In this document: positions 20,868 through 30,362 of the stretch, in pieces
Numbering within the stretch: the first letter of the stretch is position 1
Layout: each line of letters opens with the position of its first letter
Assembly (NCBI RefSeq): GCF_014698065.1
Contig: NZ_JACJSI010000012.1
Location: 1-64,000, forward strand
From: Nostoc flagelliforme FACHB-838
GTDB lineage: Bacteria; Cyanobacteriota; Cyanobacteriia; Cyanobacteriales; Nostocaceae
Reading direction: 5' to 3'
DNA length: 64,000 bases
Made by a program: the position numbers and the translations under genes
Notes under the pieces: generated by a model
What the model saw: only the letters and a program-made list of their open reading frames with translations
Database searches by the model: none
Told to the model about the DNA's origin: nothing

Positions 20868-21743
20868 TCAATTCAAAGATTCCATCCACTCAATACACTT
20901 GTGCATCTGCTGGTGCATGGTTTCCTTATCAGCATGAAATCTTCGCCCATGACCTGGTAGCACCCACTCAAAAGAGTAATTAGCCAAGTTACGCATTGAT
21001 TTAATCTGTTTTGACCAAGAACACCAGCAGGCATTGTGGAATGCAGCCAGTTGGTGCAAAGTTTCTGACCAAGCGAGATGATCGCCAGTGAATAGAAACT
21101 TATTTTTGTAGAGTAAAACAGTTTGTCCTTTGGTGTGACCGGGAACTGGGATAATTAATAAATCTGGTGTCAAAGTAAATGCTTCAGAACCAGTTAACTG
21201 TATTTCTACATTGCGAGTATCCGCAGTAATATCATCAACGTGGAGGATGCGATCGCACTGAAAATGCTCGGCAAACTTTTGATGATCGGCCACATCATCC
21301 TTATGAGTTAGGTACATATAACGAATTGGCCCCAGTTCTTCTAAACGTTTGACTAAAGGCGCCGTAAAACGGGGAGAATCCACCAAAATATTACCTTCTG
21401 GAAGTTGAATTAAATAGCTAGCAGCACCGTAAGATTTTTCAGAATGATAGCCGCAGTGGTAAACATTTTCCGCTACTAATATTGGAAACTTTTCTTGAGC
21501 AACTTTGATATCTTTTGGTTTCTCAACAGTGCCAATAGAACTAGTAGGACATGCCAAAAGTGCTTCAAGCGCTGCCAATCTTTCCGCCTCATTCGATGGT
21601 TGATGATAAACAGCCGATTGATCATCAACATCATAAAATACTTCAGGAGCCATCCAGCGACAGGTATCACAATCAATACAGGTAGTATCTACATAAAAAT
21701 CGCCGTTGACATTTTGGGGACGACGCTGATTTAAATGAGCCAT
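20868..21743 (-). CDS. Ferredoxin/metallo-beta-lactamase fusion protein
   Basis: 291 aa in two parts. Residues about 15-75 are a ferredoxin-like domain with Cys in CIDCDTCRW and a later Cys in LLACPTSS, enough for one iron-sulfur cluster. Residues about 90-290 are a metallo-beta-lactamase fold: THKDDVADH, VPGHTKGQTVLL, FTGDHLAW and VLPGHGRRFHAD supply the metal ligands. Such fusions occur in cyanobacteria and plants, but the substrate is unknown; redox-linked hydrolase or oxidoreductase roles are both possible. Monocistronic. Confidence 0.85.
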   Translation of the reverse strand: MAHLNQRRPQNVNGDFYVDTTCIDCDTCRWMAPEVFYDVDDQSAVYHQPSNEAERLAALEALLACPTSSIGTVEKPKDIKVAQEKFPILVAENVYHCGYHSEKSYGAASYLIQLPEGNILVDSPRFTAPLVKRLEELGPIRYMYLTHKDDVADHQKFAEHFQCDRILHVDDITADTRNVEIQLTGSEAFTLTPDLLIIPVPGHTKGQTVLLYKNKFLFTGDHLAWSETLHQLAAFHNACWCSWSKQIKSMRNLANYSFEWVLPGHGRRFHADKETMHQQMHKCIEWMESLN

Positions 21744-21969
21744 ATTAATCCTTTTGCTTCCAGGCGCTTACTGGGGAGCGATAAACCTTATATGACTACG
21801 CTAGCAAAAGTAACTTGAGACTGTAGACTTCTGAAGGTTAGATATAGGCTATCTTAGAAAAGACAGCCTATCTAGACTTGAAGTTAAAGATTGATCGCAC
21901 CTCTAGCCAACGGCTGGAATAATATAAGCGCAATCGCTCTATTTCAGGAAAAAATAAACTTCGTCTAGA

Positions 21970-22731
21970 TTACTGACAAAATTCAATTGGGTTTACCATA
22001 AAAGGAAGTTCTTTGGTATCATCCACAGCCATTTTTCTTACCCAACTCTTAAGTTCAGGAATCCATTTAAACCCAGCCTTTTTTGCAAGTTCCCTATTGT
22101 CATAGGTTACAAGAGCTTTAAACCAAGCTTTGGGTCTTAACGCCATTTGAAACATGACGTTTAGGTTCTCCATCCGATCAAAAAGATATGCGATCAATTG
22201 ACAGTCTGTTAATGCCCTATGATTTCCAAAAATACCAACATCATGCGCTGCTGCTAATTCAATAAGAGACTGACCAGATCGGATTTGACGAGGCCATTCA
22301 AATTCAGTACAGGTACAAACCCAACGAAGTGGTTCATTTTTAGAGTTCAATAAAACAGGTAGTAGACTCTTCCCATTATTTGAAGAACCAAACCACTTCT
22401 GATCAAACTCAGCATTGTGTGCGACAATAACCTGCGCCTTCTTTGCCATCTCAGTTATCATCCACACACTTTCAGCCACTTGTTCTTCTGTTATTTCCAT
22501 TAACGGTGCTGGTTTAATCCGGTTTATATGCTCTGCCGGATTATTCTGTGCTGGCAGAAGAGCTGAATATTGTTTGATAGTGGTTTGGTGTTTCACCGAA
22601 TACAGAATAGCTCCTAACTCTATAACCTGCCCTGTCTTAATGTCTAAGCCTGTGGTTTCTGTATCAAGAATTAGAACCTGATCGGGTATAGGAAACTGAG
22701 CATTGGATGAAACGAAGGAATTTTGGGTCAT
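21970..22731 (-). CDS. DEDDh 3'-5' exonuclease (DnaQ-like)
   Basis: 253 aa. The exonuclease acidic residues are in LILDTETTGLD, IVAHNAEFDQKWF and HRALTDCQLIAYLF; the His five residues before the last Asp marks the DEDDh type. A C-terminal segment (REAKK-like, ELAKKAGFKWIPELKSWVRK) resembles a small extra domain seen in some cyanobacterial relatives. It may act in DNA repair or RNA processing rather than as the polymerase III epsilon subunit, since no polymerase gene is near. Confidence 0.85.
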   Translation of the reverse strand: MTQNSFVSSNAQFPIPDQVLILDTETTGLDIKTGQVIELGAILYSVKHQTTIKQYSALLPAQNNPAEHINRIKPAPLMEITEEQVAESVWMITEMAKKAQVIVAHNAEFDQKWFGSSNNGKSLLPVLLNSKNEPLRWVCTCTEFEWPRQIRSGQSLIELAAAHDVGIFGNHRALTDCQLIAYLFDRMENLNVMFQMALRPKAWFKALVTYDNRELAKKAGFKWIPELKSWVRKMAVDDTKELPFMVNPIEFCQ

Positions 22732-22760
22732 AATAGAAGTAGAAATAAATAATTGAAAAC

Positions 22761-22796
22761 ATGCCTACCAAGTTGGAAGCTTGGGGGCATTTTTTT
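22761..22796 (+). terminator. Orphan Rho-independent terminator
   Basis: ATGCC (22761-22765) and CCAAG (22768-22772) pair with CTTGG (22780-22784) and GGCAT (22786-22790), followed by a run of seven T (22790-22796). It points along the plus strand, yet the gene to its left is on the minus strand, so it terminates no annotated gene. Confidence 0.7.
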
Positions 22797-22950
22797 GGCT
22801 TTTTACAGCCCAATATATACACGTTACTTTGCCGATGTTACTTTGTCAACACTAGCGTGATTAGTTTAATTAGTGTTAATACGGTAGTGGACTTACTATT
22901 CACTAGCGCTATATTGTTATAGACTTCTTAATTAACGTTGTAGAGAATTT

Positions 22951-24252
22951 ATGAGAAAAATTTGCTGTAAGTTAAAGCATTTTATGGAAAAACAGGATTT
23001 ATCCCAATATCAACTAGCTAAAGTGACTGGTATTAGTGTTAATGCTATTGGCAGGCTTTACAAGGAGGAGTTTGACCGGATTGACTGTAACACGGCTGCG
23101 GTTTTATGCGAGTACTTCCACTGTGACTTAGGCGAATTGTTTCCACTTGTAGCTGGCTCCTCAGCACGAGTTAAAAAGGATGAAATTCTACACAAATATC
23201 AAGCTGGAGAGAGAGATTTTTCTGGAGTAGACCTGACAGAGGCAAATCTCAGTAGTGTAAACTTAAGCGGCGTAAACCTAACTAGAGCTATTCTTGCTAG
23301 AGCTATCTTACAAAAGGCTAATTTAAGTAAGGCAAATTTGGATCAAGCAGACTTGGGAGAAGCAGATATGAAAGAGGTAAACCTAAATTCTGCGAACCTA
23401 AGAGCAGCAAAGCTTAGTTCAACTAAATTAGTTTCTGCAAACCTGATCTATGCCGAATTGAGTGAGGCTGATCTCAGCGAGGCTGATTTAGAGAAAGCAG
23501 ATATGAGATGGGCAAACCTTAGTAGAGCAATCTTAAAAGGAGCAAAATTAGATAATACAAATATAGTCAGAGCTAATTTAAGACAAGCAGACTTGACGAA
23601 TGCCAAACTTAAGAAGGCAAATCTAAGTTGGGTAGACTTACGTGAAGTCAAGCTTATCAATGCTGATCTTAGTGATGCGACGCTAGAAGGTGGCAGCCTA
23701 ACTGATACTGATCTCAGTAGAGTAAATCTTAGTAGAGCCAATCTTAATCAGGCTGATCTTAGCAGGGCCAACCTCAACAATGCTGACCTTACTAATGCCA
23801 ATCTAACTAGAGTAAATATCAATGGAGCTAATCTTAGCCAAGCTAACCTGACTCAAGCCAATCTTAGTGAAGCCAACTTCAAAGACGCTGATGTAAGTAA
23901 TATCATTTTGACTGGTGCTAATTTGAGCTACACAAACTTGAGCGGCTTTAACCTAAATAGCATTAATTTAAGTGGGGCAAACTTAAAATGCACTAATCTT
24001 AGTAATGCCTCTCTAAAGGGTGCGAACCTTAGTCACGTTAAATTTGATGATACAGATATAAAATGTGCTGACTTAACTAATGCTGACCTTGCTGAGACTC
24101 AACTTTCTGCTTATGACCAGTATGGTGTGATACAGATGAAAGCGGATATAAGGGGAACAATATCGCCTTCAGGAGATGTTTACAATGATGATACTACTAA
24201 TGGTATAGATAATGAGCGCAGTCCTGAAGACGAGTTATCTGAAAATTTCTAG
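22951..24252 (+). CDS. HTH (Cro/CI-type) and pentapeptide-repeat fusion protein
   Basis: 433 aa. Residues 1-65 form an XRE helix-turn-helix (MEKQDLSQYQLAKVTGISVN, then CEYFHCDLGELFPLV). From about residue 85 to 385 there are some sixty A(D/N)LXX pentapeptides (TEANLSSVNLSGVNLTRAIL type), which fold as a right-handed beta helix that can mimic DNA. A polar, acidic tail follows (DDTTNGIDNERSPEDELSE). This could be a sequence-specific regulator with a DNA-mimic body, or an anti-gyrase-like protein. The ATG is the only plausible start for the HTH. Confidence 0.88.
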   Translation: MRKICCKLKHFMEKQDLSQYQLAKVTGISVNAIGRLYKEEFDRIDCNTAAVLCEYFHCDLGELFPLVAGSSARVKKDEILHKYQAGERDFSGVDLTEANLSSVNLSGVNLTRAILARAILQKANLSKANLDQADLGEADMKEVNLNSANLRAAKLSSTKLVSANLIYAELSEADLSEADLEKADMRWANLSRAILKGAKLDNTNIVRANLRQADLTNAKLKKANLSWVDLREVKLINADLSDATLEGGSLTDTDLSRVNLSRANLNQADLSRANLNNADLTNANLTRVNINGANLSQANLTQANLSEANFKDADVSNIILTGANLSYTNLSGFNLNSINLSGANLKCTNLSNASLKGANLSHVKFDDTDIKCADLTNADLAETQLSAYDQYGVIQMKADIRGTISPSGDVYNDDTTNGIDNERSPEDELSENF

Positions 24253-24318
24253 TTGTTAGGCTTCAATTGATTTTTGCTGAGAGAGTGATTGCAATAATTT
24301 TTGATCAAGTTTCTAGAA

Positions 24319-24540
24319 TTAGGTAACTTCGTCATCAAGTATTGATAGAGTATGACCCAAACGCAATCCTAAAATAATCCATCCTTCAAGAGCATCTTGC
24401 AAATCTTCCTGGCAGCCTTCTAGTGTTGCAGCGTTTGCCCAAACTCCTTGACATTCTGGAATTTCACTATAAAAAGTTCCATCCTCAAGTAACTCGTAGG
24501 TTGCTTTGTGCAATGCTGTACGAATGTAATTTGTCAACAT
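24319..24540 (-). CDS. HicB-like antitoxin-family protein, no HicA seen
   Basis: 73 aa with the HicB partial RNase H-like fold: ATYELLEDGTFYSEIPECQG, VWANAATLEGCQEDLQDAL. HicB proteins neutralise the HicA mRNA interferase, but no HicA-like frame exists on either side. The C-terminal DNA-binding part of full HicB is absent, as in many short solitary cyanobacterial members. It may be an orphan antitoxin or a degraded pair. Confidence 0.8.
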   Translation of the reverse strand: MLTNYIRTALHKATYELLEDGTFYSEIPECQGVWANAATLEGCQEDLQDALEGWIILGLRLGHTLSILDDEVT

Positions 24541-24704
24541 TTAGATTCTTACAACTTCATTTAGCTTTTTGATCGATTTGCCTATGACTAAAATTTTACT
24601 TTTAATCGCAAATCAGCGAAACTCTAATTATTATGTATATTTTTTAATTTCCAAAAATGCGATCGCGCCCCTTTACCAAACGCGATCGCTAAATTTTCCA
24701 TCCC

Positions 24705-25658
24705 CTAACCAATAAAATGCAGATGATTACTCACCACACTAATTAAATTATGGGTAACGGGAAGACTATCAACTACCATCCCCAGACACAACAGCATCAT
24801 GTATGAGATGGAGAAGAGAAACAACTCTTTAGCTACAGCGCGATCCTCTGGATTTTGCAACAAACGCCAAGATTTGTGGATAAATAATCCTCCCAGAATT
24901 AGGGCGATCGCAGCATAAAGAATTCCACTTGCGCCCAAGGGATAAACCAATAACACGGTTGCAAATACTGTTACCAGCGTATAGTACCAAATCTGCTTTA
25001 CAGTTACCGTAGTACCTTCAATCACAGGTAACATTGGTATCCCAACTTTTGCGTAGTCATCTTTAATCATCAGAGCTAGCGCCCAGAAATGGGGTGGTGT
25101 CCATAAAAAGACGATGGCAAAAATCAGCCATGCTGACCAGCTTAATGTCCCTGTGACAGCAGCCCAACCCACTAAAGCCGGAATTGCCCCAGCCGCACCA
25201 CCAACAACGATATTCTGAGGGGTGTGTCGTTTCAGCCAGTGGGTATAAACCAAAATATAAAAGACGATGCCAGAGAAAGCTAGCAGCGCGGCTAATAGAT
25301 TGGCAAATACTGCCAAGAGTGTAAAGGAAATTGTCGCCAGTGCGATCGCAAAAATTAGAGCATCACGCGGCTGAACCTTACCCGAAGGCATCGGACGATG
25401 GCGCGTCCGCTCCATGTCATAATCAATATCCCGGTCATAGACACAGTTAATCGTCTGGGCGCTTGCAGCAGCCAAAGTGCCACCAGTGAGAGTTACTAGC
25501 AACAGCAATGGGTCTACTTCTCCCTTAGCAGCAATCCACATACTCCCAGCCGTGGTAATCAAAAGCAACGGAATAATCCGAGGCTTCGTTAGCTGGTAGT
25601 AACTTTGAACTACCTGTAAAAATGTTTGGTGGTGGCGAGAGACATTAGTCTCAATCAT
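24705..25658 (-). CDS. ctaB: Protohaem IX farnesyltransferase (haem O synthase)
   Basis: 317 aa with about nine membrane segments. UbiA-type aspartate motifs [20 protein letters not shown] and [16 protein letters not shown] bind the polyprenyl diphosphate via Mg. It converts haem B to haem O, the precursor of haem A for the oxidase encoded divergently by ctaCDE. It lies 218 bases after ctaA on the same strand. Confidence 0.95.
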   Translation of the reverse strand: MIETNVSRHHQTFLQVVQSYYQLTKPRIIPLLLITTAGSMWIAAKGEVDPLLLLVTLTGGTLAAASAQTINCVYDRDIDYDMERTRHRPMPSGKVQPRDALIFAIALATISFTLLAVFANLLAALLAFSGIVFYILVYTHWLKRHTPQNIVVGGAAGAIPALVGWAAVTGTLSWSAWLIFAIVFLWTPPHFWALALMIKDDYAKVGIPMLPVIEGTTVTVKQIWYYTLVTVFATVLLVYPLGASGILYAAIALILGGLFIHKSWRLLQNPEDRAVAKELFLFSISYMMLLCLGMVVDSLPVTHNLISVVSNHLHFIG

Positions 25659-25793
25659 TTTGGCTCTGGTTCCTTATTTTTCAACAACTTATATACAGCC
25701 CCCGCTCAAGGTGGCTCTTTCAGGCAAATGAAACACAGATTTTCTGCACCTGCGTGGGTCGCAATACTCGCCGTTGCGGCCATAGTTTAGTAG

Positions 25794-25813
25794 AGACGCG
25801 ATTAATCGCGTCT
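25794..25813. repeat. 20-bp perfect palindrome
   Basis: AGACGCGATTAATCGCGTCT between ctaA and ctaB. This palindrome type is dispersed through Nostoc genomes; it could slow transcription from ctaA into ctaB. Confidence 0.65.
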
Positions 25814-25876
25814 GTACAGGAGTTAGGAGTTAGAAATTTTTCCTTCCGTTACTCCCCCTGTTCCCTCACTCCATAC

Positions 25877-26818
25877 TCAGCAGTCATTGCTCAACACTGT
25901 GATGTCGCGGCTAGTAGCCCAGTCACGCAGTGCGAGAACTGTGAAAGCCACCAAAGTACCCAGCAAAGCAGCTCCTATAACTTGATGAGAGACGGTGAGA
26001 GGCTCAACTTGGAGGTGTAATTTGAAAGTGGCGAATCCCAACAAGATTTGTAAGGTTAACAACCCACCAGCTATATTTGCCAGTCGCCGTAAGGCTGGAT
26101 GTAGTGCTGGTGTCCGCCAACAGATAAATACCATTGCCAAGGTTGCCACTGTCGGCGGCACCAAACCAGCAATATGGCTGTACATTACAGTACAAAGTTG
26201 AGAACCGCCGAGGCATTGGTGTAGCGCCCAGCGAGAGCCTACCAAAGCACCTAGCAAACTTTGCAGGTAAACCAGAATAGCGGCAGTTAAACCGACCCAA
26301 GGCAACTTACCAACGGTTCCATTTCCCTGATATGGCGTGAGCGCTGTGCCGATAATCAGGAGGGTGCTAAAAAATAACAGCGCCGTTCCTAAGTGGGCGG
26401 TAACGATATCAAACCGCAATAGTTCGGTGACGGTGAGTCCACCCAAGATGCCTTGGAAGACAATTAAAAATAGGGCGAATGTTGATGCCCAAGGCAGCCA
26501 TTTGGGTAAGAAACGCCGATGCCACCAGGACAAACCAAAGAGTGCGATCGCGCTTACACCAATTAAAGCTGCATCCAATCTGTGAAACCACTCCAAAAAA
26601 ACTTGGAGATTCATTTGCTTGGCTGGTACCAGTTCGCCATAGCATAAGGGCCAGTCTGGGCAAGCAAGTCCAGCATTCATCACGCGGGTGGCGCTGCCTA
26701 TTGCCATCAAAATTAAGGTGGCTATGCATATTTTCCACACCAAGCGACGAATCATTTCCTTGGGTTTTTGCTGCTCAACTGCCGCTTCATTTTGTTGTTG
26801 TAGGACAAATTCGCTCAT
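25877..26818 (-). CDS. ctaA: Haem A synthase
   Basis: 313 aa, about eight membrane segments. Motifs: MNAGLACPDWPLCYGELVP, EWFHRLDAALIGV, HLGTALLFFS and VSHQVIGAALLG, which carry the haem-ligating His. It oxidises the C8 methyl of haem O to give haem A for cytochrome aa3 oxidase. Divergent from ctaC across about 500 bases. Confidence 0.94.
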   Translation of the reverse strand: MSEFVLQQQNEAAVEQQKPKEMIRRLVWKICIATLILMAIGSATRVMNAGLACPDWPLCYGELVPAKQMNLQVFLEWFHRLDAALIGVSAIALFGLSWWHRRFLPKWLPWASTFALFLIVFQGILGGLTVTELLRFDIVTAHLGTALLFFSTLLIIGTALTPYQGNGTVGKLPWVGLTAAILVYLQSLLGALVGSRWALHQCLGGSQLCTVMYSHIAGLVPPTVATLAMVFICWRTPALHPALRRLANIAGGLLTLQILLGFATFKLHLQVEPLTVSHQVIGAALLGTLVAFTVLALRDWATSRDITVLSNDC

Positions 26819-27323
26819 GAAGGATACCTTCTGCCCGCTCTTGGTGGATCTCTTAAAATTTTCAATTTTCTTTTAGTGTCCCATCTCCACCCTAGCGTAT
26901 AGGCTAAGGGTTTATAGATTAGCACTCACTTATACTTTGAATCACTCCAGAAAGGTTTTGCCTGAAGCTTTAGGTATTTTTCAAGATGTGAAAAATTGAT
27001 TAATCACAATTAATTTAAACATTCTAAATTTTTCCTTAAGTTTTTCCACTGATTTTAGGAGAAGGCAGCAGGAAATAATTATGAATGAAAACTTTAGTTT
27101 TGGGTATAAAACCCAGTCGTTAAATCCCATACTTTTAAATGCATCTGGGTTACTCCTACCTTCTACCTCCTGCCTCCCGATAGTCACCTTGTACCCAAAA
27201 TTAGTAAAATAGTTAAAAAAATTAATAAAAATTTCAGACCTTTGTACTCCATGCCTTCTAGCCTAGACTACCTTAGTAAGTGAGCAGCTTTAAGATAACG
27301 TAGTAAATTCAATTAAGTAAGCC
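26819..27323. promoter_or_regulatory. Divergent control region between ctaA and ctaC
   Basis: 505 bases without a gene. The divergent promoters of the ctaAB and ctaCDE units must lie here. No repeat, riboswitch or clear operator was recognised. Confidence 0.5.
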
Positions 27324-28409
27324 GTGAAGATTCCAAGTTCAATCTGGACATTACTGATTGGCATCGTGCTAACGCTAGTCAGCCTTTGGTACGGTCAAAA
27401 TCACGGACTGTTGCCAGCAGCAGCAAGTGATGAAGCGGTATTAGTGGATGGTCTATTCAACGCGATGATGATCATTTCTACAGGTATATTCCTGCTCGTA
27501 GAAGGTATTTTAATTTACTCTGCATTTAAATACCGTCGGCGTGCAGGTGACAATGAAGACGGCCCACCAGTTGAGGGCAATGTACCTCTAGAAATTCTCT
27601 GGACGGCGATCCCAGCAATTATCGTTATCGGCATTTCTGTTTATAGCTTTGATGTGTACAACGAAATCGGTGGCTTTGATCCCCATGCCATTCATGAAGC
27701 GCCGATGATGAATCAGGAGTCAATGGCAATGCCTGGAAGTGCGATGGCGGCAACTTTAAGCGATACTCCTCCCAGCACCGAACCCAACCTCAATCAAGAA
27801 AAATCTGATGAGGCAATGCAAGACCCAGCTACCGCAGAAGTCCGCAATGCTGACCAAATTCCCCAAAAGCGGAATGCTCCTGGTGTCGGTAGTGTTGCTC
27901 CGACAATTGGGGGAACTCCTGATAAAGCAGGCAAACCAGCAGGATTACAAGTCAATGTCACAGGCCTACAATATGCGTGGATTTTCACTTATCCTGAAAC
28001 TGGTATAACTACAGGTGAAATGCACGTACCCATCGGGCGAGAAGTGGAAATCAATATGACAGCCAACGATGTCATCCATGCCTTTTGGGTTCCAGAGTTC
28101 CGCCTGAAACAAGATGCGATCCCCGGTAGGCAAAGCGAGATTCGCTTCACCCCCAATAAAGCAGGAGATTATGTCCTAATCTGTGCTGAACTTTGTGGCC
28201 CCTACCACGGTGCAATGAGAGCGCCAATAGTCGTTGAGCCAGAAGAAGCTTTTGACAAATGGATGCAAGAACAGCTAGTTGCCAGCAAAGAAACACTAAA
28301 TCAAGCCGTTGCTGTTAACCCTGCGAATCTATCCCCAAATGAATTTCTCGCTCCTTACACCAAGGACATGGGAATTAAGCCAGAAATCCTCCATCAAGTT
28401 CACCATTAG
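27324..28409 (+). CDS. ctaC: Cytochrome c oxidase subunit II
   Basis: 361 aa, GTG start. Two membrane helices near the N-terminus (IWTLLIGIVLTLVSLWYGQN and MIISTGIFLLVEGILIYSAF), then a long Met/Pro-rich linker of about 75 residues absent in short homologues, then the cupredoxin domain with the CuA site CAELCGPYHGAM and the upstream NDVIHAFWVPEF. It takes electrons from cytochrome c6 or plastocyanin. First gene of ctaC-ctaD-ctaE. Confidence 0.96.
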   Translation: MKIPSSIWTLLIGIVLTLVSLWYGQNHGLLPAAASDEAVLVDGLFNAMMIISTGIFLLVEGILIYSAFKYRRRAGDNEDGPPVEGNVPLEILWTAIPAIIVIGISVYSFDVYNEIGGFDPHAIHEAPMMNQESMAMPGSAMAATLSDTPPSTEPNLNQEKSDEAMQDPATAEVRNADQIPQKRNAPGVGSVAPTIGGTPDKAGKPAGLQVNVTGLQYAWIFTYPETGITTGEMHVPIGREVEINMTANDVIHAFWVPEFRLKQDAIPGRQSEIRFTPNKAGDYVLICAELCGPYHGAMRAPIVVEPEEAFDKWMQEQLVASKETLNQAVAVNPANLSPNEFLAPYTKDMGIKPEILHQVHH

Positions 28410-28500
28410 TCATTGGTCATTGGTCATTAGTCATTAGTCATTGGCTTAAATAAATGACAAATGACGAAGGACAACTGACAAAGGACAAATGACAAAAGAT
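28408..28500. repeat. Short tandem repeats between ctaC and ctaD
   Basis: Copies of TCATTGG and TCATTAG are followed by the complementary type AAATGACAAATGACGAAGG. The two halves can pair to a hairpin. This is STRR DNA inside an operon and could affect the relative expression of ctaC and ctaD. Confidence 0.75.
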
Positions 28501-28511
28501 AACTAACGACT

Positions 28512-30248
28512 ATGACCCAAGCTCAAGTGCAAGAAACTGCCAACGCCCCTGCTCTTGTTGAGGAGCAAGGGATCAGAAAATGGCAAGACTACTTTAGTTT
28601 CAACACCGACCATAAGGTGATTGGGATTCAATACCTAGTCACTACATTCATTTTTTACTGTATCGGTGGGGTGATGGCTGACTTGGTTCGTACAGAACTG
28701 CGAACGCCAGAAGTCGATTTCGTCACCCCTGAAGTCTACAACAGCTTATTTACGCTGCACGCCACGATCATGATTTTCTTGTGGATCGTGCCAGCTGGTG
28801 CGGGTTTTGCTAACTTCCTTATCCCATTGATGATTGGGGCAAAGGATATGGCATTCCCACGCTTGAATGCTGTTGCCTTTTGGATGATTCCCCCTGCGGG
28901 TATATTGTTGATCGCTAGTTTAGTGGTAGGCGATGCACCGGATGCGGGTTGGACTTCCTACCCTCCCCTGAGCTTGGTAACAGGTCAAGTAGGTGAGGGA
29001 ATTTGGATTATGAGCGTCCTCCTACTAGGTACGTCATCGATTTTAGGGGCAATCAATTTCCTCGTCACATTGCTCAAGATGCGTATCCCTGGTATGGGAG
29101 TTCATCAAATGCCTTTGTTCTGCTGGGCGATGTTTGCTACCTCGGCGCTGACTTTGGTATCTACACCAGTGCTAGCAGCTGGTCTAATTCTGCTGGCTTT
29201 TGACTTATTGGCAGGAACGACATTTTTTAACCCGACTGGCGGTGGCGACCCAGTTGTGTACCAGCACATGTTCTGGTTTTACTCCCACCCAGCCGTTTAC
29301 ATCATGATTTTGCCCTTCTTTGGGGCAATTTCAGAAATTATCCCGGTGCATTCCCGCAAGCCGATTTTTGGCTATAAAGCGATCGCTTATTCGTCTCTTG
29401 CCATCAGCTTTTTGGGGCTAATTGTTTGGGCGCACCACATGTTTACCAGTGGTATTCCCGGTTGGTTGCGGATGTTCTTTATGATCACCACCATGATCAT
29501 TGCCGTACCCACAGGAATTAAAATTTTCAGCTGGTTAGGAACCATGTGGGGTGGAAAAATCCGGCTTAACACTGCCATGCTGTTCGCAATGGGTTTTGTT
29601 GGCACCTTTGTGATTGGCGGGATCAGTGGCGTGATGTTGGCAGCAGTGCCCTTTGATATTCACGTTCACGACACCTATTTTGTGGTGGCACACTTGCACT
29701 ACGTTCTTTTTGGTGGTAGTGTTCTCGGTATTTATGCAGCGATTTACCACTGGTTCCCGAAAATGACGGGACGGATGGTAAACGAATTTTGGGGTAAGGT
29801 TCACTTTGCCTTAACAATAGTTGGTCTAAACATGACCTTCTTACCCATGCACAAGCTGGGATTAATGGGCATGAACCGCCGCATTGCCCAGTATGACCCC
29901 AAATTTACCTTTCTCAACGAAATCTGCACTTATGGCGCTTACATCCTAGCAGTTTCGACATTCCCCTTCATCATCAATGCGATTTGGAGTTGGTTATACG
30001 GCGAGAAAGCTGGTAATAATCCTTGGAAGGCACTGACCTTAGAGTGGATGACAACCTCGCCACCTGCGATCGAGAATTTTGATCAAACTCCAGTACTAGC
30101 TACAGGCCCCTACGATTACGGTTTGGAAAAGGCTGACGAAGGTGTACCTTTATCTGATCCCGATCCAGTCTTGTCTGGCGGTCCAAACTCAGTATTGAGA
30201 GCAAAACCCGATCCAGCCGTTGCTGCTAATCCCGAAGACCGTAAATAG
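28512..30248 (+). CDS. ctaD: Cytochrome c oxidase subunit I
   Basis: 578 aa, twelve membrane helices. Haem/CuB ligands are in LHATIMIFLWI, WFYSHPAVYIMILPFFG, WAHHMFTSG and FDIHVHDTYFVVAHLHYVL. The motif YSHPAV replaces HPEV, the mark of A2-type haem-copper oxidases, in which the Tyr-Ser pair stands in for the D-channel Glu. Terminal electron acceptor of respiration, in thylakoid and/or plasma membrane. Middle gene of the operon. Confidence 0.97.
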   Translation: MTQAQVQETANAPALVEEQGIRKWQDYFSFNTDHKVIGIQYLVTTFIFYCIGGVMADLVRTELRTPEVDFVTPEVYNSLFTLHATIMIFLWIVPAGAGFANFLIPLMIGAKDMAFPRLNAVAFWMIPPAGILLIASLVVGDAPDAGWTSYPPLSLVTGQVGEGIWIMSVLLLGTSSILGAINFLVTLLKMRIPGMGVHQMPLFCWAMFATSALTLVSTPVLAAGLILLAFDLLAGTTFFNPTGGGDPVVYQHMFWFYSHPAVYIMILPFFGAISEIIPVHSRKPIFGYKAIAYSSLAISFLGLIVWAHHMFTSGIPGWLRMFFMITTMIIAVPTGIKIFSWLGTMWGGKIRLNTAMLFAMGFVGTFVIGGISGVMLAAVPFDIHVHDTYFVVAHLHYVLFGGSVLGIYAAIYHWFPKMTGRMVNEFWGKVHFALTIVGLNMTFLPMHKLGLMGMNRRIAQYDPKFTFLNEICTYGAYILAVSTFPFIINAIWSWLYGEKAGNNPWKALTLEWMTTSPPAIENFDQTPVLATGPYDYGLEKADEGVPLSDPDPVLSGGPNSVLRAKPDPAVAANPEDRK

Positions 30249-30251
30249 AGT

Positions 30252-30352
30252 TATGAGTCAAAAGTGAAGAGTTATGAGTTATGAATGATGAGTTATGACA
30301 ATTTCTAACTCCTAACTCCCACTCCCCATTCCCTATTCCCCATTCCCCACTT
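30252..30352. repeat. Short tandem repeats between ctaD and ctaE
   Basis: GAGTTATGA-type repeats are followed by CCCATTCCC/CCCCATTCCCC-type repeats in the 114-base gap of the operon. STRR class. Confidence 0.65.
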
Positions 30353-30362
30353 ATAAAAATTC

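Noticed and set aside
24253..24705. HicA toxin partner for the HicB-like gene
   Set aside because: Both flanks were read in all frames by eye and no HicA-like sequence (short basic protein with a GSH motif) was found.
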